From Actinomycetes bacterium (GTDB taxonomy: Bacteria; Actinomycetota; Actinomycetes; Actinomycetales; Demequinaceae): a DNA stretch of 48,562 nt. Location: assembly GCA_030428165.1 (NCBI GenBank), contig JAUIBG010000002.1, forward strand, positions 1 to 48,562, written 5' to 3'. This document shows positions 1 through 10,043 of this stretch, piece after piece. Positions within the stretch are counted from its first letter, which is position 1. Every line of letters begins with the position of its first letter. Below the pieces are notes generated by a model. The model had not been told where the DNA came from, did no database searches, and worked only from the letters and a program-made list of their open reading frames with translations. Made by a program: the position numbers and the translations under genes.

Positions 1-62
1 ACTGGAGCCGGGGCCGCGGCACTTGCCCCCCTCTCCCACCCGCGAACGCGAAGGAGTCAGAC

Positions 63-641
63 ATGACTGATCAGACCACCCCGGAGCCCGAGGACAACGG
101 CGACGACGTCCTGGGCGAGGCCGAGCGCATCATCAACGATGCCGCCGCCGCGACGGAGGACACCGTCGAGTCCGCGACGGTCGACGCCGACGCCGACGAC
201 GTCGCCAAGGACATCGAGGCCGCGCGCCAGGAGGCCGCTGCGCACCTGTCCGACCTGCAGCGACTGCAGGCCGAGTACGTCAACTACCGCAAGCGCGTCG
301 ACCGCGACCGCGACCTGGCCTCGACCACGGCGACCGTCAAGGTCGTCGAGGCGCTCATCCCGGTGCTGGACGACATCGCCGGCGCCAGGGAGCACGGCGA
401 CCTGGCCGACGGCCCGTTCGCCGCGATCGCCGCCAAGCTCGAGGACTCGCTCGGCCGGTTCGGCTGGGAGTCCTTCGGCGCCAAGGGCGACGTCTTCGAC
501 CCGATGATCCACGAGGCGCTCACGTCCATCGTGAGCACCGAGGTGACCGAGCCCACGGTGGAGCAGGTCGCCCAGCCGGGCCACCGCATCGGCGACAAGG
601 TCGTGCGCCCCGCGCGTGTGATCGTCGCGCAGCCGGAGTAG
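63..641 (+). CDS. grpE: GrpE nucleotide exchange factor
   Basis: Translation has coiled-coil N-terminus then LQADYxNYRKRVDRD-like motif and C-terminal VEQVAQPGHRIGDKVVRPARVIVAQPE; followed by dnaJ and hspR. Confidence 0.95.
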   Translation: MTDQTTPEPEDNGDDVLGEAERIINDAAAATEDTVESATVDADADDVAKDIEAARQEAAAHLSDLQRLQAEYVNYRKRVDRDRDLASTTATVKVVEALIPVLDDIAGAREHGDLADGPFAAIAAKLEDSLGRFGWESFGAKGDVFDPMIHEALTSIVSTEVTEPTVEQVAQPGHRIGDKVVRPARVIVAQPE

Positions 642-683
642 CGTGCGGCGCCCCGCACATCAGACGACAGGAGGAGGTGAATC

Positions 684-1658
684 GTGACGAGCCAGGACTG
701 GCTGACCAAGGACTTCTACAAGACGCTGGGCGTGACCAAGGACGCCGATGACGCCACCATCAAGAAGGCGTACCGCAAGCTCGCGCGCGACCTCCACCCC
801 GACCGCAACCCGGACAACGCGGAGGCGGAGCGGAAGTTCAAGGAGGTCGGCGAGGCCTACGGCGTGCTCTCCGACGCCCAGCAGCGGCAGCAGTACGACG
901 CCGTGCGGGCCATGGGAGCCGGCGGGCCCCGGTTCAGCGCGGGCGGCGCCGGGGGACCCGGCTTCGAGGACGCGTTCGGCGGCGCCTTCGGAGGCGGCTA
1001 CGGCGGTGGCGGCTTCGGCCGCGGCGGCGCATACGCGTCCACGGGGTCCGGAGGCCCGGGCTTCGAGGACATCCTGTCGAACCTGTTCGGCGGAGGCGTC
1101 CCGCGCGGCCCCCAGAAGGGGTCCGATGTCGCGGCGGCCGCCGAGGTGACGTTCCGTCAGGCGGCGTCGGGCGCCACGGTGACGCTCGGACTCTCGACGG
1201 GCAAGATCTCCGCCCGCCTGCCGGTGGGCGTCAAGGACGGCCAGAAGATCCGCCTGCGCGGCAAGGGCCGCCCCGGCACCAACGGCGGCGAGGCTGGCGA
1301 CTTGATCCTCACCGTCCACGTCGCGAAGCACCCGGTGTTCTCGCTCGAGGGGCTCGACATCACGGCCCAGGTGCCGGTGTCGCTGGCCGAGGCGGCGCTG
1401 GGCGCCGTCGTCGCCGTGCCCACGATCGACGGCGGGTCCGTGCGCGTCAAGGTGCCGGCCGGCACCCAGTCGGGGACGCGGCTGCGGGTCAAGGGTCGCG
1501 GGCTGGTCGACAAGGGCAAGGCCGGCGACATGTACGCCGCAATCACGGTCGCGGTGCCCAAGAAGCTGTCCAAGGAGGCCAAGGCCAAGCTCGAGGAGTT
1601 CGCCGAGGTCACCAGCGAGGACCCGCGCGCCGACCTCGAGTCGAAGGCGGCGCAGTAG
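684..1658 (+). CDS. dnaJ: DnaJ co-chaperone (lacks the CxxCxGxG zinc-finger repeats; G/F-rich region then C-terminal domains)
   Basis: J-domain [35 protein letters not shown]-rich linker; DnaJ C-terminal domain; no CxxCxGxG repeats seen. Confidence 0.93.
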   Translation: MTSQDWLTKDFYKTLGVTKDADDATIKKAYRKLARDLHPDRNPDNAEAERKFKEVGEAYGVLSDAQQRQQYDAVRAMGAGGPRFSAGGAGGPGFEDAFGGAFGGGYGGGGFGRGGAYASTGSGGPGFEDILSNLFGGGVPRGPQKGSDVAAAAEVTFRQAASGATVTLGLSTGKISARLPVGVKDGQKIRLRGKGRPGTNGGEAGDLILTVHVAKHPVFSLEGLDITAQVPVSLAEAALGAVVAVPTIDGGSVRVKVPAGTQSGTRLRVKGRGLVDKGKAGDMYAAITVAVPKKLSKEAKAKLEEFAEVTSEDPRADLESKAAQ

Positions 1659-1723
1659 CGGCGAGTGCACAGGGTGCGCGGCCAGCGCGCACCTAAGGTA
1701 GCGACAAGGAAGGGAGGGCCACG

Positions 1724-2128
1724 ATGGAGCAGCCGGACGTCGACGAGCCCGTCTTCCTCATCTCCGCCGCGGCCGAGCTCGCCGGCATGCACGCCCAGAC
1801 CCTGAGGCAGTACGACCGCCTCGGGTTGGTGATCCCCAAGCGCCGCCCCGGAGGCGGGCGCCGCTACTCCCTGCGCGACGTCGCGACGCTGCGCGAGATC
1901 CAGCGCATGAGCCAGGAGGAGGGCATCAACCTCGCAGGCATCAAGCGCATCCTCACGCTGCAGCACCGCGTCGACCGACTCGAGCGCGAGGTCGAGAGGC
2001 TGCGCCCCCGAGCCGATGTCGGCTCCCGCGTGTTCGCGTCCGGCCCTTCCGGATCCGTGATCATCGTCGAGCGCGGCCAGCGGGTGGACCGCGACGAGGG
2101 CCGCTCGATGGTCGTCTATCGGGGCTGA
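1724..2128 (+). CDS. hspR: MerR-family heat shock repressor HspR
   Basis: MerR HTH (AELAGMHAQTLRQYDRLGLVIPKR...GGRRYSLRDVATLREIQ) in grpE-dnaJ-hspR order. Confidence 0.92.
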   Translation: MEQPDVDEPVFLISAAAELAGMHAQTLRQYDRLGLVIPKRRPGGGRRYSLRDVATLREIQRMSQEEGINLAGIKRILTLQHRVDRLEREVERLRPRADVGSRVFASGPSGSVIIVERGQRVDRDEGRSMVVYRG

Positions 2129-2181
2129 CCGTCACCAGAGTTTTCCGTGCGCGCGTCAGGGGTGCCCCGTAGCCTGGCCGC

Positions 2182-3162
2182 ATGACGACAGAACTCGCGG
2201 TCGAGGCCACCGGCCTCGAGAAGGCGTTCAAGAAGACACGCGCCCTGCGCGGGGTCGACCTGGCGATGCCGCGCGGCACGGTGCTCGGCGTGCTCGGGCC
2301 CAACGGCGCGGGCAAGACGACAGCCGTCCGCATCCTTGCGACCCTGCTCAGGGCCGATGCCGGGACGGCCCAGGTGGCGGGGTTCGACGTGGCGACGCAG
2401 TCGGCGGAGGTGCGCACGCGCATCGGGCTCACCGGCCAGTACGCATCGGTGGACGAGGGCCTCACCGGGCGCGAGAACCTGCTGATGATCGCCCAGCTGC
2501 TCAACATGACAGGGCAAGGCTCCAAGGCGAGGGCTGCCGAGCTGCTCGAGTGGTTCGACCTGGCCGACGCTGCCGACCGGCCCGCGCGCACCTACTCCGG
2601 CGGCATGAGGCGACGCCTCGACCTCGCCGCCTCCCTCATCGGCCACCCCGAAGTGGTCTTCCTCGACGAGCCCACCACCGGGCTCGACCCCGCCAAGCGC
2701 GAGGACATGTGGGACGTGGTCCGCGCGATCGTCGCGCGTGGCACCTCGGTGCTGTTGACGACGCAGTACCTCGAGGAGGCCGATGCGCTGGCCGACGACA
2801 TCGTGGTCATCAACCACGGCGAGGTCATCGCCCACGACACCGCCGACAACCTCAAGCGCGTGGTCGGCTCCCAGACGCTGCGCGTGCGTCCGTCGGACCT
2901 GGCCGATGCCGGGGCCGCCCAGGCGATCCTGGCGGGCGTCGCCGCCGGAGGCGCCGCGGTGGACGAGGTGCGCACCGGGGTGTTCTCGGTGCCCGTGGAC
3001 GGCGACGCCCAGCTCGAGCAGGCGATCGGGCAGTTCCGCGCTCAGGGCATCGGGGTGACGGAGATGTCGCTGCAGCTGCCCAGCCTCGACGAGGTGTTCT
3101 TCACCCTCACAGGCGAGCGGCAGCGAGAGACGTCCGAGGCGAGCGAGGAGGACGCGGCATGA
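2182..3162 (+). CDS. DrrA-like ABC transporter ATP-binding protein
   Basis: Walker A GPNGAGKTT, signature YSGGMRRRLDLA, Walker B VVFLDEPTTGLD; DrrA-type C-terminal region. Confidence 0.92.
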   Translation: MTTELAVEATGLEKAFKKTRALRGVDLAMPRGTVLGVLGPNGAGKTTAVRILATLLRADAGTAQVAGFDVATQSAEVRTRIGLTGQYASVDEGLTGRENLLMIAQLLNMTGQGSKARAAELLEWFDLADAADRPARTYSGGMRRRLDLAASLIGHPEVVFLDEPTTGLDPAKREDMWDVVRAIVARGTSVLLTTQYLEEADALADDIVVINHGEVIAHDTADNLKRVVGSQTLRVRPSDLADAGAAQAILAGVAAGGAAVDEVRTGVFSVPVDGDAQLEQAIGQFRAQGIGVTEMSLQLPSLDEVFFTLTGERQRETSEASEEDAA

Positions 3163-3965
3163 CCGCCAGCGTGACGCACGACATCGAGACCCGCTCCGGC
3201 GGCCCCGCCGTCGACATGGTCAAGCACTCGTGGGTGCTGGCCAAGCGCTCGCTGCTCAACACGTGGCGCACGCCCGAGAGCCTGATCGACGTGACGATCT
3301 CGCCGATCATGTTCATCCTGCTCTTCACCTACATCTTCGGCGGCGCGATCGCGGGCTCGGCGACGGACTACCTGCCGTTCCTGATCCCCGGCATCCTGGG
3401 CCAGAACATCGCGTTCGCGGCTGTGGGCATCGGCATCCAGCTGAAGTCCGACATGGAGAAGGGCATCTTCGACCGGTTCCGTGCGCTGCCGATCTCCCGC
3501 ATCGCTCCCCTGTTCGGCGCGGCGCTGGGCGACGTGGTGCGCTACGTGATCATGATCGCGGTGATCGTGGGCTCGTCGTACGCGATCGGCTACCGGGTCG
3601 AGGGGTCCTTCCCGGAGTTCCTGGGCGGCGTCGCACTGTCGATCGTGTTCGCGCTGTCGCTGTCGTGGGCCCCCATGCTGGTGGGCCTTATCGCCCGCTC
3701 GGAGCGAGCGGTGCAGGGCATCGTCTTCATGACTCTCTTTCCGCTGACGTTCGCCTCGAACGCCTTCGTTCCACCTGAGACCATGCCCGCCTGGCTCGAG
3801 GCCTTCGCGAACGCCAACCCGCTGTCGCACCTCATCTCCGCGCTGCGCGAGCTGTGGAGCGGCGGGGACTGGGGTGAGCCCGTGCTCTGGACCCTCGGGT
3901 GGTGCGTGATCTTCACCGTGGTGTTCGCGCCGCTCGCGATCCGCGCCTACGGGCGCCGGGTCTAG
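3159..3965 (+). CDS. DrrB-like ABC-2 permease
   Basis: ATGA overlap with upstream ATPase; multi-TM protein (TISPIMFILLFTYIFGGAIAG...ALRELWSGGDW); the ORF track starts this frame far upstream at 2550. Confidence 0.9.
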   Translation: MTASVTHDIETRSGGPAVDMVKHSWVLAKRSLLNTWRTPESLIDVTISPIMFILLFTYIFGGAIAGSATDYLPFLIPGILGQNIAFAAVGIGIQLKSDMEKGIFDRFRALPISRIAPLFGAALGDVVRYVIMIAVIVGSSYAIGYRVEGSFPEFLGGVALSIVFALSLSWAPMLVGLIARSERAVQGIVFMTLFPLTFASNAFVPPETMPAWLEAFANANPLSHLISALRELWSGGDWGEPVLWTLGWCVIFTVVFAPLAIRAYGRRV

Positions 3966-3971
3966 CGGACC

Positions 3972-4715
3972 CTAGAGGGCACGGGCCGCGTCGACCAGGC
4001 GCTGAGCCTCGGCCGCGTCGGTGCTGTCGTACGCGGCCTCGCCGGTCGCGGCTCCGGAGCCGAGCGTCACCGGCGCGACGTAGGAGACGGCACCCTTCGC
4101 GGAGCCGTGCACGGCGTCGACTCCCGCGGCTGCCAGCGGCGCGACGTGCTCCGCGCGGATCGATCCGCCTGCCATGATCTGGATGGCGCCGCTCGCCGAC
4201 GACACGAGTGCGGCGAGCTCGTCGACCGCCTCCGGCGCCGTGGGACGCCCTCCTGAGGTCAGGATCCTCGCGACGCCGGTGTCCGCGAGCGCGATCGCGC
4301 CGGCCCGCGCCACAGCATGATCGCCGGCCAGCACGTCGAACGCCCGGTGGAACGTGACCTCGGCGCCCGCTGCCGCGACCACCGCGTCGCGCACGAAGCC
4401 GAGATCGATCTCACGGCCGTCGAGCGCTCCGATCACCACGCCATCGGCCCCGGCGGCGACGGCGGACTCGATGTCGCCGAGCATGGTCGCGCGCTCGGAC
4501 GCATCGAACTCAAAGCCGCCCGCACGAGGACGGACGAGCACGTGCACGCCCACGCCAGGGGGGCGGAGGACCTCGACGGCGGAGCGGGTGAAGCCGATCG
4601 ACGGCGTCAGACCGCCGAGCGCGAGGGCCGAGCAGAGCTCGATGCGATCGGGCCGGACGTCTGAGGCGATCTGGACTCCGCGGGCATCCTGGACAGCGAT
4701 CTCAACGGCAAGCAC
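3972..4715 (-). CDS. cutC: CutC family copper homeostasis protein
   Basis: EIAVQDARGVQIASDVRPDRIELCSALALGGLTPS, VHVLVRPRAGGFEFD, FHRAFD, ILTSGGRPTA. Confidence 0.9.
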   Translation of the reverse strand: MLAVEIAVQDARGVQIASDVRPDRIELCSALALGGLTPSIGFTRSAVEVLRPPGVGVHVLVRPRAGGFEFDASERATMLGDIESAVAAGADGVVIGALDGREIDLGFVRDAVVAAAGAEVTFHRAFDVLAGDHAVARAGAIALADTGVARILTSGGRPTAPEAVDELAALVSSASGAIQIMAGGSIRAEHVAPLAAAGVDAVHGSAKGAVSYVAPVTLGSGAATGEAAYDSTDAAEAQRLVDAARAL

Positions 4716-4757
4716 GCGGCCAATCGTGGCACAGCCCGGCGGCGCCGGAAGCAGGAG

Positions 4758-5546
4758 CTAGCGTCCCAGCGAGAGGACGAGCTCGCGTGCGCAGTCGAAG
4801 TCCCGCGGCAGCGGCTCGAGCCACACGCGGGGCGGCTGCCGCAGCAGCCTCTCCATGTCGAGCAGCTGCGAGACGGAGATAATCTCCGACTTGAGTCGCG
4901 ACACGGCGTCGACTCCCTCATCGGGCTCCACCAGCACGGCGAAGTGGCCGTCGCCGAGCCGGGCGATGGAGTGGCCCTCGCCGAAGATGTCAGTGAGGAC
5001 GTCGCCGACGGCGGCGTTGCGCGCGATGCGCTGCCACGGGTCGACTGCGTCGACGGCCACGTCGACGACGAGCAGGCGGCAGCAGTCCGACGCACGCTCG
5101 TTCAGGCGGGCGGCGCGACCGTAGATCTCCTTGAGCCTGCGGACGAGGTAGTCGCGGGAACTGAGGCCGCTCTCGGCATCCGAGCCGGCGCCCACCTGGA
5201 TCGCTGCCATCGCCTCGGCCCAGCCGTCGCACAGCGCGCGGAGCACGGGCATGGGAGGGGCCTCGATCCCGACCACCCGGTACAGCGCGGTCAGGTCGTC
5301 GATCGTCTCGCCGATGCCGACGCCGGCCGTCGCGCGGTTCTCGCCGAGCCGGTAGGCGGCAGGCGACACATCCTGCCGGTCGATGAGCCGCTCGACGGCG
5401 GCCTCGTTCGCGCTCGTGAACCAGTCGTCGGGGCGCAGCCAGATGTCTCGCACGCTGGTCTCCCGCCACCGTGCGAGGAGCGCCTCGACGCTGATCGCGT
5501 ACTGCTGAACTGTGTCCCTCACGACACATGAGAGTGTGCCGTTCAC
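4758..5546 (-). CDS. Putative signalling protein with degenerate GGDEF-like C-terminal domain
   Basis: AESGLSSRDYLVRRL resembles the DxLTGLxNRRYLxxRL entry of GGDEF domains; LGDGHFAVLVEPDEG at the GGDEF site. Start is GTG at 5546 or 5522. Confidence 0.5.
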   Translation of the reverse strand: MNGTLSCVVRDTVQQYAISVEALLARWRETSVRDIWLRPDDWFTSANEAAVERLIDRQDVSPAAYRLGENRATAGVGIGETIDDLTALYRVVGIEAPPMPVLRALCDGWAEAMAAIQVGAGSDAESGLSSRDYLVRRLKEIYGRAARLNERASDCCRLLVVDVAVDAVDPWQRIARNAAVGDVLTDIFGEGHSIARLGDGHFAVLVEPDEGVDAVSRLKSEIISVSQLLDMERLLRQPPRVWLEPLPRDFDCARELVLSLGR

Positions 5547-5596
5547 GAATCATGACGCAGTGACGTCATGAATTTCCCAATCGCGTGTCTCATGTG
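5525..5596. promoter_or_regulatory. 9-bp perfect inverted repeat CACATGAGA (5525-5533) / TCTCATGTG (5588-5596) in the divergent intergenic region
   Basis: Read directly; lies between the divergent starts of the degenerate-GGDEF gene and the sigma-fusion gene. Confidence 0.4.
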
Positions 5597-5683
5597 AAAA
5601 GAGGCTTTGCAGATGAGTTGCCTCTCACACGTTCGCACGTACCCTTATGGGAGCGTTTTTCATACTCGAGGAGCAGGCTCACG

Positions 5684-8632
5684 ATGGCACAGGGCACTGT
5701 CGGCGCCTGGACGGAATCGTCCAGCGACGCCGAGCTGATCGCTGGCGTGCGCGCTGGCGACCGCGCCGCCTTCGGCATGCTCTACGAGCGGCACGCGGCG
5801 GCGGCGCGCAAGGTCGCCCGCCAGTACACGAACTCCGAGGCCGATGCCGAGGACGTGGTCTCGGAGTCCTTCTCCCGCATCCTGCGCGCGCTCGGCAACG
5901 GCGACGGCCCCGACCTCGCGTTCCGCGCCTACCTGTTCACGATCGTCCGCCGCACCGGACTGAACCTCATCAACGCGGCCCACCGCACGAGGCCGAGCGA
6001 CGACGAGACGGAGATCGAGCAGGCCATGGGCGCCGCGGACTCCTCCGACGTCACGACGATGGAGGGCTTCGAGCAGACTCTCGTCGCCGGCGCCTTCGAG
6101 TCCCTCCCCGAGCGCTGGCGCGCCGTGCTCTGGTACACCGAGGTCGAGAAGAAGACGCCGCGCGAGATCGCCCCTCTGCTCGGACTGAGCGCCAACGGCG
6201 TGTCCGCGCTCGCCTACCGCGCGCGCGAGGCGCTGCGCCAGGCCTACCTGCAGCAGCACCTCCACACCTCGACTGAGGCCAGCTGCCGGGAGGCGAACGA
6301 GCAGCTCGGCGCCTACGTCCGCGGCGGTCTCAGCAAGCGCGAGAACGCCCGCGTGCAGGCGCACGTCGACGGCTGCGAGCGCTGCGCGCTCGTCGTCGCC
6401 GAGCTGCGCGACGTCAACCACGGCCTGCGGGCGGTCATCGCCCCGCTCTACCTGGGACTCATCGGCGTCGGCGCACTCGCGGCCGGCCTGCCCATCGGCG
6501 GCGGGATCGTGCTCGGCGCTGTCGCGGGCGGGACCGCGACGGGAGCGGCCACTGGCGTGGCGGCCAAGGGCGCCGCCGTCGGATCCGGCGCCGCGTCTGG
6601 TGCCTCCGGCTCGAGCAGCGCGGGCGGCGGTGCGGGAGCCGCGGGCGGCGCTGCCACCGCCGGAGCAGGCGGCATCGCGATCCCCGCCGGCATCGCCGCG
6701 GGTGTCGCAGCGATCGGACTCGTGTCTGCGGCGGCCTTCGGCATCCTGCCGCTGCCGTGGGACGCCCCCGAGACCGTCGTCGCGGCGGAGGACGCCGCGC
6801 CGGTCGAGCAGCCCGCCTCCCAGGGCTCCGGGACCTCGGGCCAGACGGACGAGCCGGCGGAGGACTCCGAGCCCGCCGACGAGACGCCCGATGAGCCCGC
6901 GGAGGACATCGCGCCAGCACCCGTCCAGGATGAGACTCCGGCGCCCGATACTCAGAGGACTGGCGGCAGCACGTCGACGACGGGCACCGACCAGGGAACG
7001 ACGGAGCCGGGCACCACTGATCCCGGCCCGACCGACCCAGGCCCGACCGACCCGGGGCCCACCGATCCCGGCCCGACCGATCCTGAGCCGCCGGTGACGG
7101 AGCCCGCCGCGATCGACCTGACGATGGCGACCACGGCCTCCTGGACCGCGGACCTCATCGTTCTGGACGCCGCGGACCCGGTCATCGACCTCACCCTCGA
7201 GAACAGCGGCGAGGCGACCGCGACCGACCTCATCGCGACGATCGCGCTCCCTGCGGGCCTCGAGATCGCCCCGCCGGCGGCGGTGGTGCCCGCGGGCGCC
7301 GGCGCCGGTGACCACGCGGCCGTCGCGTCGCTGTTCCGCTACCTCGCGACGAGCGAGTTCGATGCGGGCGAGTGGACCTGCGTCGCGGACGATGCGACGA
7401 CGGCCTCCTGCACAGCCCCCGAGGTTCTCGCCGGAGGAGCCACGACGCTGAGCCTGCCCGTCGTCGACATCGCTGGTGCCGCAACCCTCGCGCCCGACGC
7501 CTTCACGTCGATCACCGTCGAGCTCCATGGCGAGATCGTGGGCAGCGTGTCGCTCCCCACCGCATTCCAGACCGGCACCACCGAGACCCTGCCCACCACC
7601 GTCGCCGCCGTGGGCCACTACGACGTCGCCCAGGCTGGCTCGACGCTGCTCGCACCCGACGGCTGCGTCATCGCGCCGCCCCGCACCGCCTGCGACGACC
7701 TCGACGGCTCTCCCTGGATCAACAACGGGGCCAACGACTACGACCCGACGCCGCTGACCGTCGACGCCACGACCGTGGTCTCCGCCTCGACCGATCTCGT
7801 GATTCCCGAGGGTGCCCGCATCGAGTCGGCTGTCCTCGAGTGGTCGGCGAACACCGACGAGACTGGCTTCTCGGGAGCGCTCGACACGGCGAGGGTGATG
7901 AGCCCGGGCGCCGTGGAGTGGACCGCGGTGGGCGCCGGGACGGACTACCCCGCCACGACGGTGTCGTTCGACGCCAAGAAGGGCGGCGGCATCCACGAGG
8001 TCTACAACACCCGCGTCGACATCACCTCGCTGGTGGCGGAGCACGGCGGCGGCAGCTGGTCAGTCGCCGACATCGCGCTCGGTGTGCTCGACTCCGGGGC
8101 CACAGGATGGGGCAGCTGGGCCGGCTTCTCGATCACGGTCGTCTACGAGGACGAGTCGCTGCCGGTGTCCAGGGTGCTGCTCTATGAGGGCACGCTCCAG
8201 ACGGAGTCCATGAGCGCGAGCAACGGCAAGGCGCCCGTCTACCAGTTCGGCACAGCGCGCGACGCGCAGGTCGAGGTCTTCCTCACTGCCTGGGACGGCG
8301 ACTATCAGGCCAACGGCAACGGCGGCGACTCCGTCCTGCTCGACGGCCAGCAGCTGGTGCCGGTGCGCTGGGACGGCACGGCGCCGGCGCACGCCACCGG
8401 GCTCGGGCCGGACGGATACTGCGGGAGCGGGCAGGCCTGCACGTGGGCGGGCGACGCGACGTCGTCGGCGGCCTTGGGCTCCTGGTTCGCCAACAACCTG
8501 GGCGTGGATGCGCACCCGTTCGAGCCGGCATCGGTCACGGCCGGAGCGCACACGCTCATCCCCGAGGTGTCGGGAAGCGACCGCTACATCGCCGGCACGA
8601 TGGCCGTGCTGATCACGCCCGACGTCGACTAG
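5684..8632 (+). CDS. ECF-type sigma factor fused to zinc-binding anti-sigma domain, TM segment, Pro/Thr linker and large exported domain
   Basis: Sigma2 (DAELIAGVRAGDRAAFGMLYERH...EADAEDVVSESFSRILRAL), sigma4 (SLPERWRAVLWYTEVEKKTPREIAPLLGLSANGVSALAYRAREALRQAYL), HVDGCERC zinc motif, hydrophobic segments, TDPGP repeats, beta-rich exported region. Start taken as ATG 5684, not 5585. Confidence 0.85.
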   Translation: MAQGTVGAWTESSSDAELIAGVRAGDRAAFGMLYERHAAAARKVARQYTNSEADAEDVVSESFSRILRALGNGDGPDLAFRAYLFTIVRRTGLNLINAAHRTRPSDDETEIEQAMGAADSSDVTTMEGFEQTLVAGAFESLPERWRAVLWYTEVEKKTPREIAPLLGLSANGVSALAYRAREALRQAYLQQHLHTSTEASCREANEQLGAYVRGGLSKRENARVQAHVDGCERCALVVAELRDVNHGLRAVIAPLYLGLIGVGALAAGLPIGGGIVLGAVAGGTATGAATGVAAKGAAVGSGAASGASGSSSAGGGAGAAGGAATAGAGGIAIPAGIAAGVAAIGLVSAAAFGILPLPWDAPETVVAAEDAAPVEQPASQGSGTSGQTDEPAEDSEPADETPDEPAEDIAPAPVQDETPAPDTQRTGGSTSTTGTDQGTTEPGTTDPGPTDPGPTDPGPTDPGPTDPEPPVTEPAAIDLTMATTASWTADLIVLDAADPVIDLTLENSGEATATDLIATIALPAGLEIAPPAAVVPAGAGAGDHAAVASLFRYLATSEFDAGEWTCVADDATTASCTAPEVLAGGATTLSLPVVDIAGAATLAPDAFTSITVELHGEIVGSVSLPTAFQTGTTETLPTTVAAVGHYDVAQAGSTLLAPDGCVIAPPRTACDDLDGSPWINNGANDYDPTPLTVDATTVVSASTDLVIPEGARIESAVLEWSANTDETGFSGALDTARVMSPGAVEWTAVGAGTDYPATTVSFDAKKGGGIHEVYNTRVDITSLVAEHGGGSWSVADIALGVLDSGATGWGSWAGFSITVVYEDESLPVSRVLLYEGTLQTESMSASNGKAPVYQFGTARDAQVEVFLTAWDGDYQANGNGGDSVLLDGQQLVPVRWDGTAPAHATGLGPDGYCGSGQACTWAGDATSSAALGSWFANNLGVDAHPFEPASVTAGAHTLIPEVSGSDRYIAGTMAVLITPDVD
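7001..7093 (+). repeat. 15-bp coding repeat array (TDPGP units) in the sigma-fusion linker
   Basis: Protein TEPGTTDPGPTDPGPTDPGPTDPGPTDPEPP. Confidence 0.85.
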
Positions 8633-9957
8633 TCGGGGATGCGGGCGACCGTCCACGGTCGCACCACGAGCCACAGCGACGCCGCGGCGACCACGTGGAC
8701 GGCGATCATGACGCCGGCCATCGAGACGATCGAGATGCCGAGCATGCCGACCACGGGCGAGATGATGCCGGCCAGGCCGAAGTTCATCGCGCCGAGCAGC
8801 GAGGCAGCCGTGCCCGCCTCGGAGCCATGGTTGATGAGCGCCGTGACCTGGACGGCGGGGAACGCCATGCCGCTGGCGGCCGTGAAGGTGAAGAGCGGGA
8901 TCAGGAGACCGGCGAGGCCCCATCCCAGAAGCGCGCCCGCCATCATGACGATCGCGCTCGTGGAGGCGATGAACAGCGCGGTCGCGAGCACCCAGGCGGG
9001 GGCGATCCTGCGCATCAGGCGCGACGACAGCTGCACCATCGTCGCGACGCCGATCGAGTTGATGCCGAACACGAGCCCGTACTGCTGCGCGCTCATCGCG
9101 AACTGGTCCTGCAGCAGGAACGACGACGCCGAGAGGTAAGCGAAGAGTGCCGCGAAGTTCATGCCGCCGACGATCGCGACGCCGACGAAGACGCGGTCGG
9201 TCAGCAGTGCGCGATAGCGGCTGGCGACCGAGGCGTGCTTCATGCGGGCGCGACGCTCCGCCGGCAGCGTCTCGATGATGAGGAAGGCCGCGGTGACGGT
9301 GACGATGACGCCGTAGGCAGCGAGCACGTAGAAGATGCCGCGCCAGTCCATCACCTGGAGGAGCTGGGAGCCGATCACCGGCGCAAGCACCGGGGCGAGG
9401 CTCGTGACGAGCGCGAGGTTGGCCAGCATGCGCACCAGGCGCTGGCCGCCGAACAGGTCTCGCACCATCGCCATCGCCACGACACCGCCGCCCGCGGCGC
9501 CGATGCCCTGCAGGATGCGGCCGGCCATCACGAGCTCGATGGTCGGGGCCGAGGCGACCAGCAGCGAGGCCAGGACGTGCACGGCCGTGGCGACCAGCAG
9601 CGGCACACGCCGCCCGACCTTGTCGCTCAGCGGGCCCACTAGCAGCTGGCCGAGTCCGAAGCCCACGGTGGTCGCGGTGAGCGTCAGCTGGATCATCGCG
9701 TCCGAAGTCGCGAGCTCCGCGCCGATCACCGGGAAGGCTGGCAGGTACAGGTCGATCGTGAAGGGGCCGAGGCCCACGAGCGCGCCGAGCACCAGGATGT
9801 ACGTGAGCCGCGCCTTGCGGTCGAGGGTGTCACCGTAGTTCTCGGTGACGCTCGGGGCGGCGATGGGTGCTGCGGTGGCGGTCGCGGTGGTCGTGGCAGT
9901 CTCCTTCGGGGCAGGCCCGGCCAAGCAGGACTGCGCCTGCCAACCAGTGGGGATCAC
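8629..9957 (-). CDS. MFS drug-resistance transporter, Bcr/CflA type
   Basis: 12-TM MFS; LGPFTIDLYLPAFPVIGAELATS, GQLLVGPLSDKVGRR, AGRILQGIGAAGG; stop shares the CTAG palindrome with the convergent upstream gene. Start (GTG) uncertain. Confidence 0.88.
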   Translation of the reverse strand: MIPTGWQAQSCLAGPAPKETATTTATATAAPIAAPSVTENYGDTLDRKARLTYILVLGALVGLGPFTIDLYLPAFPVIGAELATSDAMIQLTLTATTVGFGLGQLLVGPLSDKVGRRVPLLVATAVHVLASLLVASAPTIELVMAGRILQGIGAAGGGVVAMAMVRDLFGGQRLVRMLANLALVTSLAPVLAPVIGSQLLQVMDWRGIFYVLAAYGVIVTVTAAFLIIETLPAERRARMKHASVASRYRALLTDRVFVGVAIVGGMNFAALFAYLSASSFLLQDQFAMSAQQYGLVFGINSIGVATMVQLSSRLMRRIAPAWVLATALFIASTSAIVMMAGALLGWGLAGLLIPLFTFTAASGMAFPAVQVTALINHGSEAGTAASLLGAMNFGLAGIISPVVGMLGISIVSMAGVMIAVHVVAAASLWLVVRPWTVARIPD

Positions 9958-10043
9958 GGCTATTGTAGCCGCGAATTCGTAACGTTTCGAGAGGGCGTCC
10001 GTATTCCCTCGGCCGATGCTGGGGCCGGTGAAGTGCCGAGGCG

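Noticed and set aside
7001-7093. TDPGP repeat as a nucleotide-level regulatory repeat
   Set aside because: It is in frame within a membrane-to-exported-domain linker, where Pro/Thr repeats are ordinary
5660-8044. 794-aa minus-strand ORF opposite the sigma-fusion gene
   Set aside because: Antisense artefact; Arg/Gly/Val-rich with no domain
9958-9970. Short GGCTA-ttg-TAGCC hairpin upstream of the MFS gene
   Set aside because: Only 5-bp arms with a 3-nt loop; expected by chance in a window this size
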